Source: JAIQFL01 sp035295745
Lineage (GTDB): Bacteria > Acidobacteriota > Terriglobia > Bryobacterales > Bryobacteraceae
Direction: 5' to 3'
Assembly: GCA_035295745.1 (NCBI GenBank)
Contig: DATGIL010000045.1
Span: forward strand, 9,856-73,855
Length of the DNA: 64,000 nt
Of the stretch, positions 40,381 through 49,840 are shown in pieces; position 1 is the first letter of the stretch; the number at the start of each line of letters is the position of its first letter. The notes below the pieces were generated by a model. The model saw nothing but the letters and a program-made list of their open reading frames with translations. It did no database searches and had not been told where the DNA came from. A program made the translations under genes and the position numbers.

Positions 40381-43329
40381 ATGGAGTCTCCAGGCGTGAC
40401 CAGCCCTCCGCACCCCATCCAACGCCGTTACCTCGCCGAGCAAATGATGCGCCTGCGGCGCGCCGACGAGCAGCAGCGCTATGCCGCTGCCCAACGGCAG
40501 GGCCGCATCGACCCCAACCCGCATCAGATCGACGCCGTCATCTTCGCGCTGAAGAGGATTCCCGAAGGCGGCTGTATCCTGGCCGACGAGGTGGGGCTCG
40601 GCAAGACCATCGAGGCCGGCCTGATCATCGCGCAATTGCGGGCCGAAGGCGCGGCGTCGCGGGTCCTGTTGGTGGTGCCGAAGCCGCTGCTCGGCCAGTG
40701 GCAGGAGGAATTGTACCGTCTCTTCGGCATTCAGGCAGCGGAAGGGCGGCTGGAATCCGGCGGCTTCTCGGGCAACGGTGTCTTTCTCGTAGGCCGCGAG
40801 ACGGCGGGGAGCGAACGAGGGTCCGCCATTCTGCGCGACTGCGAGCCTTTCGACCTCTGCGTCATCGACGAGGCCCACGAAGTCTTCGCCAACATCTATC
40901 GCCGTTACGACAAGCACGGCAACTACACCCAGGACTCAACCGAAGCGCGCACCGCCGATCGCGTGCGCGGCATTCTGCGGCGCGCTCCTGTCCTGCTGCT
41001 CACCGCGACGCCGATCCAGAACAACCTGACCGAGTTGTGGGGACTGGTGCAATACGTCGAGCCAACCGGGACGCTGCTGGGCAATCTGCGCACCTTCCGC
41101 GACGTTTTCTGCGACGGCGGCGACCGCAGCGCGGTGCCGGGACAGGTCGCCGAACTGCGAAGCCGGCTCAGTACCGTCGTCCAGCGCACCCTGCGCCGCC
41201 AGGCCCAGGACTTCCTCGAGCGGCCATTCGTCGCCCGCCGCGCGCAGATCCGCGAATACGCGATGACGGCGAAAGAAAAGTCGCTCTACGACGACGTCAC
41301 TGCTTATTTGCTGGAACCGCGGATCCTGGCCTTCAGCGGGAATCAGCGACGTCTGCTGCTGATCGGATTTCACCGGCTGATGGCGTCATCGATCCGTGCC
41401 CTCGCCGCCAGCCTGCGCAAGGTCGCCGCACGCCTGCAGCGCATGCTCGCCGGGCAGAGGCCTGAAGAGCCTGTCGAATTCTTTACCGATCTCGATGACG
41501 AAGAGATCGATAACGAACCGTCAATGGAAGATGCCGGACCGCCCGATCCCGAAAAAGTCACCGCTGAGCTGGATCGGGTCCATGACTTTATTCTCCGGGC
41601 CGATGGGCTGTTACGCGACAGCAAGGCTGAAGCGCTGCTCGAAGTTCTGCGAATCATCGGCGACCGCCGGGTTGTGATTTTCACGGAGTCGCTGGTGACC
41701 CAGTCGTACCTGCACGATCTGCTGATCGAGCGCGGCGGGCTGGAGCCCGAGGCCGTCACGATTTTCCGGGGCATCAACGATTCGCCGCGCGCCGCGGCCG
41801 CTTTGGAACACTGGCAGCACGAGGTGGGCGATCAACTTCCTGCCCCACAGCGTCCCAGCCGATCGGTCGCGGTGCGCCTCGCCCTGGTGCACGAATTCAA
41901 GACGCGGTCGCGAGTCTTCATCTCCACGGAGGCCGGCGCCAAAGGCCTCAACCTCCAATTCTGCGACACGATCATCAACTACGATTTGCCCTGGAACCCG
42001 CAGCGCATCGAGCAGCGCATCGGGCGCTGCCACCGCTACGGCCAGCGGCACGACGTCACCGTGATCAACTTCCTGGCGCGCGACAACGAAGCGCAAAAGC
42101 TGACCTTCGAGATCCTCAGCCGGAAGCTGGATCTGTTCGGCAAGGTCTTGGATGCCTCCGACGTTGTGCTGCATGAGCCGGCCTCCGAATCGTCTCCGGA
42201 ACTTCTGGCTGGTGCACTGGGCAGCGACTTCGAAACGCGCCTGCGCCGGATTTACGAGCGGGCCCGCACACAGGAGGAGATCAATGCCGAACTCCGCCGG
42301 TTGCGCGAAGAGATGGGCGAGGAGCGCGAGCGTTACCAAGAGACCTGGGCGCGCACGGCGGGCTTGATCGAGACGCGCTTCGATACCCAGGTTAAGAAGT
42401 TCCTGCGGCTGAAGAACGAATTGCCCGAAGGCCTGGCACGGCTCGATGGAGAGCTCGATCGATTGCTCACCGGATACCTGGTGGCTTGCGGAATTCCGCA
42501 CCGGCGGGTGCCCGAAGACGGCTCCGTGCGCTTCGAACTCGACCCGTCCGAACGTCTCCCGGAAGGTTGGCGGGAAGGCGTGAAGGTGACTGTGGGCGCA
42601 GCTAAAGATGCATCCGGGGCCGCGCCGATGCACCTGGGCCACGAACTGGTGCGGGCGGCGGTCGATGAGGCACGCGGCGCGACGCAAAAGCGCTTCTGCG
42701 TATCGTGGACTCTGGACGCGAGCGCCCCCGAGCAACTCCGCTCGGCGAAGGGCAAGCGGGGCCGCCTGGTCCTGACCATGGCGCGTTACGAGGGCTTCGA
42801 ACGGGTGGACCGTTTGCTGCCTATCGCGGTTCTGGAAGATGACGGCATGCCGCTCGACGCGGAATGCGCGGAGTGGCTGCTGCAGCATGCACCCACGGAC
42901 CGCCGCCCGTTCAAGCCCGCGATCGATCTCGACACCGCTCTCGAGGACGCCTCTGAGGAGCTGCTTTTCACCGATCAGAACGAAGTCGCCAGCCACGAAC
43001 AGCAGCATTTCGAGCGCAGCCTGGAACAGATCGAGCGCTATGTGGAAGATCAGGTGATGGTCTTGCGGCGCCGCCTTTCCGTTGCGAGTGCGACCCTGCG
43101 CGGCGCCGAGGACAAGCGGGATGCCGCCCTGGGCGCCGATGCGCGCGGCCAAGCCGAGGAGCGCGTGCGCAAAGTCCAGTCGGAGATCGACGAGTTGGAA
43201 ACGCAGATCGAGCGTCTGGAAAGACGCGACGATCGCGAGTACGAAAAGTGGCGCGAGCATGCACATCAGCGCCGCTACCGCCCGCCAGAGGCGTCCCGCA
43301 TCCTGGATGTGGAGTTCATTTTGAAATGA
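40381..43329 (+). CDS. SNF2/RapA-type helicase-like ATPase
   Basis: A 982-residue DNA-dependent ATPase. Motor lobe 1 has LADEVGLGKTIEAGL (Walker A, near 70), VIDEAHE (DEAH, near 162) and LLLTATPIQNNLTELWGLVQ (near 206). Lobe 2 has STEAGAKGLNLQFCDTIINY and WNPQRIEQRIGRCHRYGQ (near 517-560), the SNF2 helicase C motifs. An acidic linker (470-500 nt region DLDDEEIDNEPSMED) separates the lobes. The C-terminal third contains coiled coil (near 880-950). It overlaps the Mre11-like gene by ATGA. Such motors translocate on DNA and displace proteins; here it probably feeds the nuclease complex encoded next. Confidence 0.9.
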   Translation: MESPGVTSPPHPIQRRYLAEQMMRLRRADEQQRYAAAQRQGRIDPNPHQIDAVIFALKRIPEGGCILADEVGLGKTIEAGLIIAQLRAEGAASRVLLVVPKPLLGQWQEELYRLFGIQAAEGRLESGGFSGNGVFLVGRETAGSERGSAILRDCEPFDLCVIDEAHEVFANIYRRYDKHGNYTQDSTEARTADRVRGILRRAPVLLLTATPIQNNLTELWGLVQYVEPTGTLLGNLRTFRDVFCDGGDRSAVPGQVAELRSRLSTVVQRTLRRQAQDFLERPFVARRAQIREYAMTAKEKSLYDDVTAYLLEPRILAFSGNQRRLLLIGFHRLMASSIRALAASLRKVAARLQRMLAGQRPEEPVEFFTDLDDEEIDNEPSMEDAGPPDPEKVTAELDRVHDFILRADGLLRDSKAEALLEVLRIIGDRRVVIFTESLVTQSYLHDLLIERGGLEPEAVTIFRGINDSPRAAAALEHWQHEVGDQLPAPQRPSRSVAVRLALVHEFKTRSRVFISTEAGAKGLNLQFCDTIINYDLPWNPQRIEQRIGRCHRYGQRHDVTVINFLARDNEAQKLTFEILSRKLDLFGKVLDASDVVLHEPASESSPELLAGALGSDFETRLRRIYERARTQEEINAELRRLREEMGEERERYQETWARTAGLIETRFDTQVKKFLRLKNELPEGLARLDGELDRLLTGYLVACGIPHRRVPEDGSVRFELDPSERLPEGWREGVKVTVGAAKDASGAAPMHLGHELVRAAVDEARGATQKRFCVSWTLDASAPEQLRSAKGKRGRLVLTMARYEGFERVDRLLPIAVLEDDGMPLDAECAEWLLQHAPTDRRPFKPAIDLDTALEDASEELLFTDQNEVASHEQQHFERSLEQIERYVEDQVMVLRRRLSVASATLRGAEDKRDAALGADARGQAEERVRKVQSEIDELETQIERLERRDDREYEKWREHAHQRRYRPPEASRILDVEFILK

Positions 43330-44474
43330 GACCGGAGGAGGAATTGGCACTCAAAATTTTGCATACGGCCGATTGGCATCTCGGCCGCGCATTTCCCTCC
43401 TTTACCGAGGAAGATCAGACCAAGCTGACCCGCGCTCGCATCGATGCTGTGGATCGACTGCTGGGTCTCGCCGAAAGCTATGCCGTAAATGCGGTGCTCT
43501 GTGCCGGCGATCTGTTTGACGAACCCGCGCCTTCGGAGACCTGGTGGCGCGGATTGGTGCGCCTGTTCGAGCGCCGCAACTGGCGAGACCGCCCGGTGTT
43601 TCTACTGCCCGGCAATCACGATCCGCTGCAACCCGAATCGGTGTGGGCCGAGGATCATGGGTTCCGCCGCGCGCTGCCGTCATGGGTCCACGTGATTGAC
43701 CGCGACGACTTCGAGTTTGCCTTTTCCGACGAGGCGGTGCTCTACGGTATCCCGTGCCGCAGCCAGGCGGGCGCTGACGATCCGGCCCTCAGGCTTCCCC
43801 GCCGCGATCCGTCCGATCGCCGCATCCGGATTGGCCTGGTGCATGGCGCGACTTTCGACGTGGCCGGCCACCAGACGAACTTCCCTATCGCGCCGGATGC
43901 CGCCGAGCAGCGTGGCTTGACCTACCTCGCACTCGGAGACACCCACGCGTTTCGCGAGATCGCACCGAAGACGTGTCCGGCCGTGTATCCGGGCGCGCCA
44001 GAAGCGACGGCATTCGACGAAAAGGATTCCGGTTTTGTGGCGGTGGTCTTTTTCCCACGACACGGACGGCCGCCGATGATTCAGAAGCACGCCATCGCGC
44101 GCTGGCGTTGGCGCGACGAGACGTGCCGCAGTCTGGAAGAATTGGAGTCGCTCTGTACGCAGGATCTGAAGGATTGCGTGCTGCGGTTGACGCTGAAGAT
44201 GGACGTGACCGTCAAGCAGATGGATCGCGTGGAAGCGATCCTGGTGGAACTGAAGGGCAATGAGGCGGCGCACGGTAGAGCGGGAGTGGTGTTGTTGGAT
44301 CGTACCGGCCTGGAGTTGAATACAGCCGACACTTCGATTTTCGACACCGATCTGCCGGAGGTGTTGAGATCGGTGGCGGCTCGTCTGCAAGCGCGTACGC
44401 AAGGTCCGGATGGCGAGGTAGCGAAGCGCGCGCTCTATCATCTCTATCGCACCGTCCAGGAGACACGCCTGTGA
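43326..44474 (+). CDS. Mre11/SbcD-like metallophosphoesterase
   Basis: A 382-residue calcineurin-type nuclease. All metal-binding motifs of the Mre11/SbcD/YhaO group are visible: HTADWHLGRAF (residue 17 on), VLCAGDLFDEP, LLPGNHDPLQ, GLVHGAT and ALGDTHAF. The C-terminal 130 residues form a capping or partner-binding region. The ATG at 43326 overlaps the SNF2 stop; a TTG at 43344 behind GGAGGAGG is a strong alternative start that gives the typical short N terminus. By family it is a DNA exo/endonuclease acting with the Rad50-like ATPase encoded downstream. Confidence 0.9.
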   Translation: MRPEEELALKILHTADWHLGRAFPSFTEEDQTKLTRARIDAVDRLLGLAESYAVNAVLCAGDLFDEPAPSETWWRGLVRLFERRNWRDRPVFLLPGNHDPLQPESVWAEDHGFRRALPSWVHVIDRDDFEFAFSDEAVLYGIPCRSQAGADDPALRLPRRDPSDRRIRIGLVHGATFDVAGHQTNFPIAPDAAEQRGLTYLALGDTHAFREIAPKTCPAVYPGAPEATAFDEKDSGFVAVVFFPRHGRPPMIQKHAIARWRWRDETCRSLEELESLCTQDLKDCVLRLTLKMDVTVKQMDRVEAILVELKGNEAAHGRAGVVLLDRTGLELNTADTSIFDTDLPEVLRSVAARLQARTQGPDGEVAKRALYHLYRTVQETRL

Positions 44475-44517
44475 TGTGGCTCCCTGCTGGCTCATATGAG
44501 AATCCTGGTGGCCAGAG

Positions 44518-44667
44518 GTGGCGCAAACACTCCTGTTTGCCGTCTCGACGCTCAGGTCGAGACTTTTCGGATGGACACCAGGTACGCTGGACGTCATTCA
44601 GATTTTGTGGAGGCCCGAAAAGCGTCGAGAGGAGTCTCGACGCGGGAAACAGGAGTGTTTGCGCCAC
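44518..44667. repeat. 150-bp palindromic repeat (MITE/REP-like) between the nuclease and Rad50-like genes
   Basis: The outer 21 bases at 44518-44538 are the perfect reverse complement of 44647-44667, and the inner parts are also complementary (GTCTCGAC and TTTTCGG on the left with their complements on the right), so the whole unit folds into one long imperfect hairpin. It has no gene of its own. It looks like a non-autonomous transposable repeat that landed inside the operon. Confidence 0.75.
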
Positions 44668-44715
44668 ATCATTACATTCTGGCCGGTCGATGCCCAGACT
44701 CACAGCGGAGGTGCG

Positions 44716-47700
44716 ATGAAACTGATCTCGCTCTCCGTCGAACACTTTCGTTGTATCCGCAAAGCGCTGGTCGAATTTGGGCCAGGACTCAATGTCCTCC
44801 ACGGCCCCAATGACCTCGGCAAATCGAGCCTCGCGGCCGCCATCCGCGCTGTGCTTCTCCTGCAAGCTTCTTCGCGCGAACATGAAGAGTTCGTCAACTG
44901 GAACGGAAGCGGCGTGCCTCACGTGGAACTCATCTTCGAAAGCGAGCCGCAGCGTATCTGGCGCGTCCGCAAAACCTTCGCCAGCGCGTCGCAAGCCTTC
45001 CTGGAAGAGTCCCGGGACGGCGTCGATTTTCACCTGGAAGCCAAGGGACGCGAGGTGGACGGCCGCCTGAGTGAGATCCTGCAATGGGGACTGGCGCCGC
45101 CCGGCGGCAAGGGGCGCCCCAAGGGCATGCCGATGACCTTCCTCTCTACGGCGCTGCTTGCGGAACAGGACCGCGTCTCCGCCATTTTCGATCAAGCCCT
45201 CTCGAAAGATTCGGACGATTCCGGAAAACAGCGCCTCATCCAGGCGCTACAGGCAGTGGCGGAAGATCCCACCTATAAGATGGTCCTGGAAAAGGTGCAG
45301 GCGCAGGTCGACTTCGCCTTTACCGCCAACGGCGGCAAGCGGCGAGGCAAAGACTCGCCCTGGGTCCGCATCGCCGATTCGATTCGTCAAAAAGAAGAGT
45401 TCGAACGGCAATGCAGTGAACAACTGCAGAAGACTGCTGCCATCGAGATCGAATTGCAGGGACTGCACGGGCGGCAGCTCGAACGGCGTGCCGCAGTCGA
45501 GGCCGCGCAGCGAATCCTGGAACAGATGGAGGCCTGGCACCGCGCCGGGCGCCAGCGCGAGGAGATTCTCGGCCGCCTCCAGAAGGCGAAGCTGCGGCTC
45601 GGGGAGATTTCGGGAGAGATGACGGGCCTGGCAAAGGCGGAGCAGGCTCGCGATGCATTGGCCGCAGCGGTGTCAGACCTCGCCAAGCGCGCGGAAGCAG
45701 CACGGTCTGCAGCCTCCAAGGCCGCGCAACAAGCTCAGGCGGCGAAGGAGCAGGCCGCGCGCGTCCAGAGCGAGGACCTTGCCCGCGAGCGCCTGCTCAA
45801 GCGTGCTTCGCTCGAAAAACGACAGGCCGAGTTGCAGGCGGACCACTTGCGAACGCTCGCGGCGCTGGATCGCATCCACGCCATCCAAGCTGCGTCGGCA
45901 CGTTTGCAGACGGTCGAGCGCGAATGCCGGGTATTGGGCCGCTCGCTGAAAGACCTGGAGCAACTCCACAACGAACGGATGCTTTCTCTGCGTGCCGCCG
46001 AGGAGCGCGAAGCATCGCTGCGAGCCGTCGCTCTGTTGATCCGATCGAGTGCCGCCCGCGAGGCGCTGGATAAGGCCGAAACGGGTCTCGCGCAGGTGAA
46101 TGCGTGGCGCGAAGAAGCCACCCGCAAACGCGCCGCGGCTGCTGCGCTTGAAGCCGCGCTCTCGGCGGTGCCGCTGCCATCGGGCGCGTTGCTGGCCGAC
46201 CTGCGGCAGCTCGATCAACAGCTTCAAGTCGCGAGCGCCCGTCTGGATGTTGGCCTGCATGTCCGTATTCGTCCCAAGCGTGAACTCCATCTGACCCTGC
46301 GGCGCGATGGCGCGGAGCCCGCTGCCCACGATCTTGAAGAGACGCCGCTCGAAGCCGGCGCCAATCACGAGATCCGCATCGACATCGATAAGGTCGCGGA
46401 GATCGTATTCACGGGCGGCGCCCAGACTGCGCGCGAAGAGATGGAGCGCCTGCAGAAGCGCTGGCTGGCAGAGGTGGAACCGGCACTCGAGCGGGCAAAC
46501 GCGGTCAACCTGGACCACCTCGGCCGCATGGTCGCGGATGCCGCCTTGCGCGTACAAGAGGTGCAGGAGGCCCGCCGCGCCGCGGCGCAGTTGGACCAGC
46601 GTGTGGCCGACCAGCCGGATTGGGCGGGACAACGGACACAGCGCCAACAGGAGTTCGCCGCTTCCGAGGCAGCATTGGGACAGATCGACCGCGCGGCCGC
46701 GAAGGCTATGGCGCGCCAGTTGCGGATCGCCGATCTGCCCGCCGCGGACGTACAGCTCGAAAAGCTTCGCCAGGAGCGTGAAAAGCTGATCACCTCCGAG
46801 CGGAAACTCGACAGCGACGTCGCGACGGCCAACGCCCGCCATATCGAGAAGCAGAAGACGCTGGCGGCGGCGCGTGAGGAACTCGCGGCCAGGATTGGAC
46901 CGGATGAGAATTGGGAGCAGTCTCTGCCGCAGACGGAAGAGCGGCAGTCCGCCATTCAGACCGAAATGGCGGCGATCGCCACGCAGCTCGAATCTCTGAC
47001 TACGGAATCCGGCCAGGCAGTAACGTCCGCGAAGAAGGCTGTCGATGCGGCGGAGAAGGCGCGGGTCGCGGCGGAGACTGCGAGCGCCAAGGCCGCCGAG
47101 GAACTGCGCGCCGGGGAGCACCGCGTGGCCACTGCGGATGGCGAGATCCACATGCGCCGCGAGGCTATTGCGAAGCTCGATGAAGCGGCGGCGCGCGCCG
47201 CGGTTGGTCAGGTGGAGGCCGAACTGAGCTTGGCCCCGCCGCCTCCGCAAGTGGTTACCGACGAAAGGCTGGCGGATGCCCGCTCCGCCGTGCAGGCCGC
47301 GCGCGATGAACTACGCCGCATTGAAGACGAGATCCAGGCCAAACGAGGAGCCTTGCAGCATGTAGGCGGCGAGGTGGCCCGGCAGAGACACGAAAGCGCC
47401 CAGGAGGCTCTGCGTCAGGCTCGCGCGGACGAGCACCTGAAGGAAACCGAGTATGCCGCATGGGACCTTCTGCGCACCACTTTGCTGGAGGCGGAGCGCG
47501 AGGAAGGCGTCCATCTGGGGCGCGCCCTCGGCGATCCGATTGCCAAACGCTTCGCCGAGCTGACCGAACGCCGCTACGGCAGCCTCTCGCTCGGACCTGA
47601 CCTGGAGACGCACGCCATCTCCGCCGCCGGCGACGCCCGCCCCGTTTCCGCGCTCTCGGTGGGCACGCGCGATCAGCTCTCCACGATTTTTCGTCTCTCG

Positions 47701-47967
47701 CTGGCAGAACGGCTGCAAACTGCGCTGATGCTCGACGATCAACTCACGCAGAGCGATGCCGATCGCATGCTCTGGTTGCGGGATCTCATCCGCGAACTGG
47801 CGTCGAACATACAGATCCTGGTGTTCACCTGCCGGCCGGCCGACTACCTGCTCGCGACGGAGTTGAAGGCCAGGAAATCCGACCCCGGCAAGCCGCCCGT
47901 CCGCTCAATCTCACTGCTGCAGATCATCGAGCGGTCAGCCGCGGCGCAAGCGTCGTCGAGCCAATAA
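44716..47967 (+). CDS. Rad50/SbcC-like (YhaN-like) SMC ATPase
   Basis: A 1083-residue ABC-type ATPase. The N terminus has SVEHFRCIRKALVEFGPGLN and HGPNDLGKSS (Walker A, near 30-40). The C terminus has LSVGTRDQLSTIFRLSLAER (signature motif, near 977) and ALMLDDQLTQSD (Walker B, with Asp where Glu is usual, near 1003), then FTCRPADYL. Long Ala/Gln/Arg/Glu-rich coiled coils fill residues 215-960. The expected CxxC zinc hook at the coil apex is absent; a beta-rich segment (near 515-590, GLHVRIRPKRELHLTLRRDG) takes its place. GGAGGTG precedes the ATG at 44716. It should form a nuclease complex with the Mre11-like protein. Confidence 0.9.
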   Translation: MKLISLSVEHFRCIRKALVEFGPGLNVLHGPNDLGKSSLAAAIRAVLLLQASSREHEEFVNWNGSGVPHVELIFESEPQRIWRVRKTFASASQAFLEESRDGVDFHLEAKGREVDGRLSEILQWGLAPPGGKGRPKGMPMTFLSTALLAEQDRVSAIFDQALSKDSDDSGKQRLIQALQAVAEDPTYKMVLEKVQAQVDFAFTANGGKRRGKDSPWVRIADSIRQKEEFERQCSEQLQKTAAIEIELQGLHGRQLERRAAVEAAQRILEQMEAWHRAGRQREEILGRLQKAKLRLGEISGEMTGLAKAEQARDALAAAVSDLAKRAEAARSAASKAAQQAQAAKEQAARVQSEDLARERLLKRASLEKRQAELQADHLRTLAALDRIHAIQAASARLQTVERECRVLGRSLKDLEQLHNERMLSLRAAEEREASLRAVALLIRSSAAREALDKAETGLAQVNAWREEATRKRAAAAALEAALSAVPLPSGALLADLRQLDQQLQVASARLDVGLHVRIRPKRELHLTLRRDGAEPAAHDLEETPLEAGANHEIRIDIDKVAEIVFTGGAQTAREEMERLQKRWLAEVEPALERANAVNLDHLGRMVADAALRVQEVQEARRAAAQLDQRVADQPDWAGQRTQRQQEFAASEAALGQIDRAAAKAMARQLRIADLPAADVQLEKLRQEREKLITSERKLDSDVATANARHIEKQKTLAAAREELAARIGPDENWEQSLPQTEERQSAIQTEMAAIATQLESLTTESGQAVTSAKKAVDAAEKARVAAETASAKAAEELRAGEHRVATADGEIHMRREAIAKLDEAAARAAVGQVEAELSLAPPPPQVVTDERLADARSAVQAARDELRRIEDEIQAKRGALQHVGGEVARQRHESAQEALRQARADEHLKETEYAAWDLLRTTLLEAEREEGVHLGRALGDPIAKRFAELTERRYGSLSLGPDLETHAISAAGDARPVSALSVGTRDQLSTIFRLSLAERLQTALMLDDQLTQSDADRMLWLRDLIRELASNIQILVFTCRPADYLLATELKARKSDPGKPPVRSISLLQIIERSAAAQASSSQ

Positions 47968-48013
47968 AAAGCATGTGGTCCTCAGTGCGCTACAATCCGA
48001 GGGGAGCGGAGAC

Positions 48014-48916
48014 ATGCGCAGAACAAGTGTAAGGATTCTCCTGGGAGCGGCTGTTTTGCTGGGGCAAATGGCCTTCGCCGCTACGCCCATTCGGACCCTG
48101 ATCATCGACGGCCAAAATAATCACGATTGGCGTCACACCACGCCGGTTCTGAAGAAGATTCTGGAAGACACCGGATTGTTTAAGGTGGATGTCCTGACCT
48201 CGCCTCCGAAGGGCGGCGACTTCAGTACTTTCCGGCCGGAATTCTCCAAGTTCGATGTAGTGATCGTCAACTACAACGAATTTCCAACTGGCGACAAATG
48301 GCCGGAAGAGGTCAAAACAGCTTTCGAAAAGTATGTTCGCGATGGCGGCGGCTTCGTCTCCTACCATGCGGCCGACAACGCCTTTCCGGATTGGGCGGCG
48401 TACAACCTCATGACGGGAATCGGCGGCTGGCTCGGGCGCAATGAAAAAGCCGGGCCGTACTGGTATTTCCGCGACGGCAAGCTGGTGTCGGATCCGACGC
48501 CGGGCTCTGCCGGAAACCATGGCGCGCGCACCCCGTTTCCCGTCGTCATGCGCGATACGAATCATCCGATTACCAAAGGGTTGCCGCAGACCTGGATGCA
48601 CGCAGAGGACGAACTCTACAGCAAGATGCGCGGTCCCGGCGAAAACATGACTGTGCTCGCTACGGCATGGTCCGATCCGGCGAATCGCGGTACCGGACAC
48701 GACGAGCCCATGCTGATGGTGCTGACTTACGGCAAAGGCCGCATCTTCCACACTACGCTGGGGCACGACCCGGCGGCGATGTCGTGCGTCGGGTTTATAA
48801 CGACGCTCGCGCGAGGAACGGAGTGGGCCGCGACTGGCAAGGTCACGCAGAAGGTGCCCGCGGATTTTCCGACTGCCACAGAAGTGAAGACTCGTGTCAT
48901 CACGGTGCCTCAGTAA
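48014..48916 (+). CDS. ThuA-domain secreted protein
   Basis: A 300-residue exported protein: signal peptide ILLGAAVLLGQMAFA, then a ThuA-like glutamine-amidotransferase-fold domain with IRTLIIDGQNNHDWRHTTPV, FDVVIVNYN, DGGGFVSYHAADNAFPDW and a late RIFHTTLGHD. ThuA-domain proteins are associated with trehalose or other sugar use, and many planctomycetes and acidobacteria have numerous secreted members of unclear activity. GGAG precedes the ATG at 48014. It ends where the 36-bp tandem repeats begin. Confidence 0.87.
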   Translation: MRRTSVRILLGAAVLLGQMAFAATPIRTLIIDGQNNHDWRHTTPVLKKILEDTGLFKVDVLTSPPKGGDFSTFRPEFSKFDVVIVNYNEFPTGDKWPEEVKTAFEKYVRDGGGFVSYHAADNAFPDWAAYNLMTGIGGWLGRNEKAGPYWYFRDGKLVSDPTPGSAGNHGARTPFPVVMRDTNHPITKGLPQTWMHAEDELYSKMRGPGENMTVLATAWSDPANRGTGHDEPMLMVLTYGKGRIFHTTLGHDPAAMSCVGFITTLARGTEWAATGKVTQKVPADFPTATEVKTRVITVPQ

Positions 48917-49131
48917 CGCTTGCTTGCGCGCGCGGCTCGCAAGGCGGGGGAACGCTTGCTTACGCACGCGGTTCGCAAGGCGCCGGTACGGTTGCCTACG
49001 CGCGCGGCTCGCAAGGCGCGGGAACGCTTGCTGACACGCGCGGCTCGCAAGGTGCCGGGACGCTTGCTTACGCGCGCGGCTCGCAAGGCGCGGGAACGCT
49101 TGCTTACGCGCGCGGCTCGCAACGAAGCGGC
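48916..49131. repeat. Six-copy 36-bp tandem repeat
   Basis: Units begin at 48916, 48952, 48988, 49024, 49060 and 49096, each 36 bases, with a few differences between copies. The core is CGCTTGCTTACGCGCGCGGC followed by TCGCAAGG. There are no spacers. Because 36 is a multiple of three, all frames stay open across it, which makes false ORFs. The reverse complement of the same core occurs in the 105-bp repeats at the right edge of the window. Confidence 0.9.
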
Positions 49132-49132
49132 G

Positions 49133-49825
49133 TTACCATTCGACGGTCTTGCCCGGCTCCAGGGCCCACACCTTGCTCTCCGTGCCCGAGATTAACGATG
49201 CCAATTGTTCGGGCGTTCCCGTTAGCGGGGGAAAGGTCCCGAAATGCATGGGGATCACCCTCGCGGCCTTCAGCAGACGGCACGCCAACGCGGCTTCATG
49301 CGGGCTCATCGTGTAGAGGTCGCCGATCGGCAGGAACGCGAGTTCCGGGCGATAAAGCTGCTGGATCAATTCCATGTCGCTGAAGACGTTGGTATCGCCC
49401 GCGAAATAAAGCGCCCGGCCATCCGCAAAGCGCATCACGTACCCCGCCGCTTCACCGCCATAGATGATCTTGCCCTCATCCAGAATGCCGCAACTGTGTA
49501 CCGCGTGCGTCATGGTCAGCGTCACATCGCCCAGCTTTTGCGACCCGCCCTTGTTCATCGGCCGCGTGTTCTTGACGCCCTTGGACTCGAGCCAGTTGCA
49601 GGTCTCGAAGATGGCCGCGACTTCCGCCGAGAATCTCGTGGCCAACGGCACGGCGTCATGGATGTGGTCGAAGTGGCCGTGGGTGATGCAGATGGTGTCG
49701 ACGCGATGAATGTTGTGGCCTTTGGGGTACTTCGGATTGCCATCCGTCCAGGGATCCATGAGGATGACTTGCCCAGAGGGAAGTTGGAACTGGAACGATC
49801 CGTGCCCGAGCCAGGTGATTTGCAT
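49133..49825 (-). CDS. UPF0173 metal-dependent hydrolase (metallo-beta-lactamase fold)
   Basis: A 230-residue protein beginning MQITWLGHGSFQFQLPSGQV, the usual UPF0173 N terminus. The metal site is ITHGHFDHIHDAV (HxHxDH), with further His and Asp ligands in THAVHSCG, YFAGDTNVF and PMHFGTFPP. It is a cytoplasmic hydrolase of unknown substrate. The stop lies two bases beyond the tandem repeat array. Confidence 0.92.
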   Translation of the reverse strand: MQITWLGHGSFQFQLPSGQVILMDPWTDGNPKYPKGHNIHRVDTICITHGHFDHIHDAVPLATRFSAEVAAIFETCNWLESKGVKNTRPMNKGGSQKLGDVTLTMTHAVHSCGILDEGKIIYGGEAAGYVMRFADGRALYFAGDTNVFSDMELIQQLYRPELAFLPIGDLYTMSPHEAALACRLLKAARVIPMHFGTFPPLTGTPEQLASLISGTESKVWALEPGKTVEW

Positions 49826-49840
49826 ATACGAGATATTCTC

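Noticed and set aside
40008..41465. Plus-strand ORF of 485 codons
   Set aside because: It is an Arg/Pro-rich shifted frame over the start of the SNF2 gene without any motif.
41611..43350. Long antisense ORF of 579 codons
   Set aside because: It is a shadow of the SNF2 gene in G+C-rich sequence; the sense frame has all helicase motifs.
45673..47250. Antisense ORF of 525 codons
   Set aside because: It is a shadow of the coiled-coil part of the Rad50-like gene.
48916..49131. Possible CRISPR array (regular 36-bp repeats)
   Set aside because: The units are directly contiguous with no spacers, there are no cas genes, and the same core occurs in other repeat arrangements. It is a tandem repeat.
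48667..49383. Plus-strand ORF with repeats of YARGSQGAGTLA
   Set aside because: It arises because the 36-bp tandem repeat keeps every frame open; its flanks are shadows of the ThuA and UPF0173 genes.
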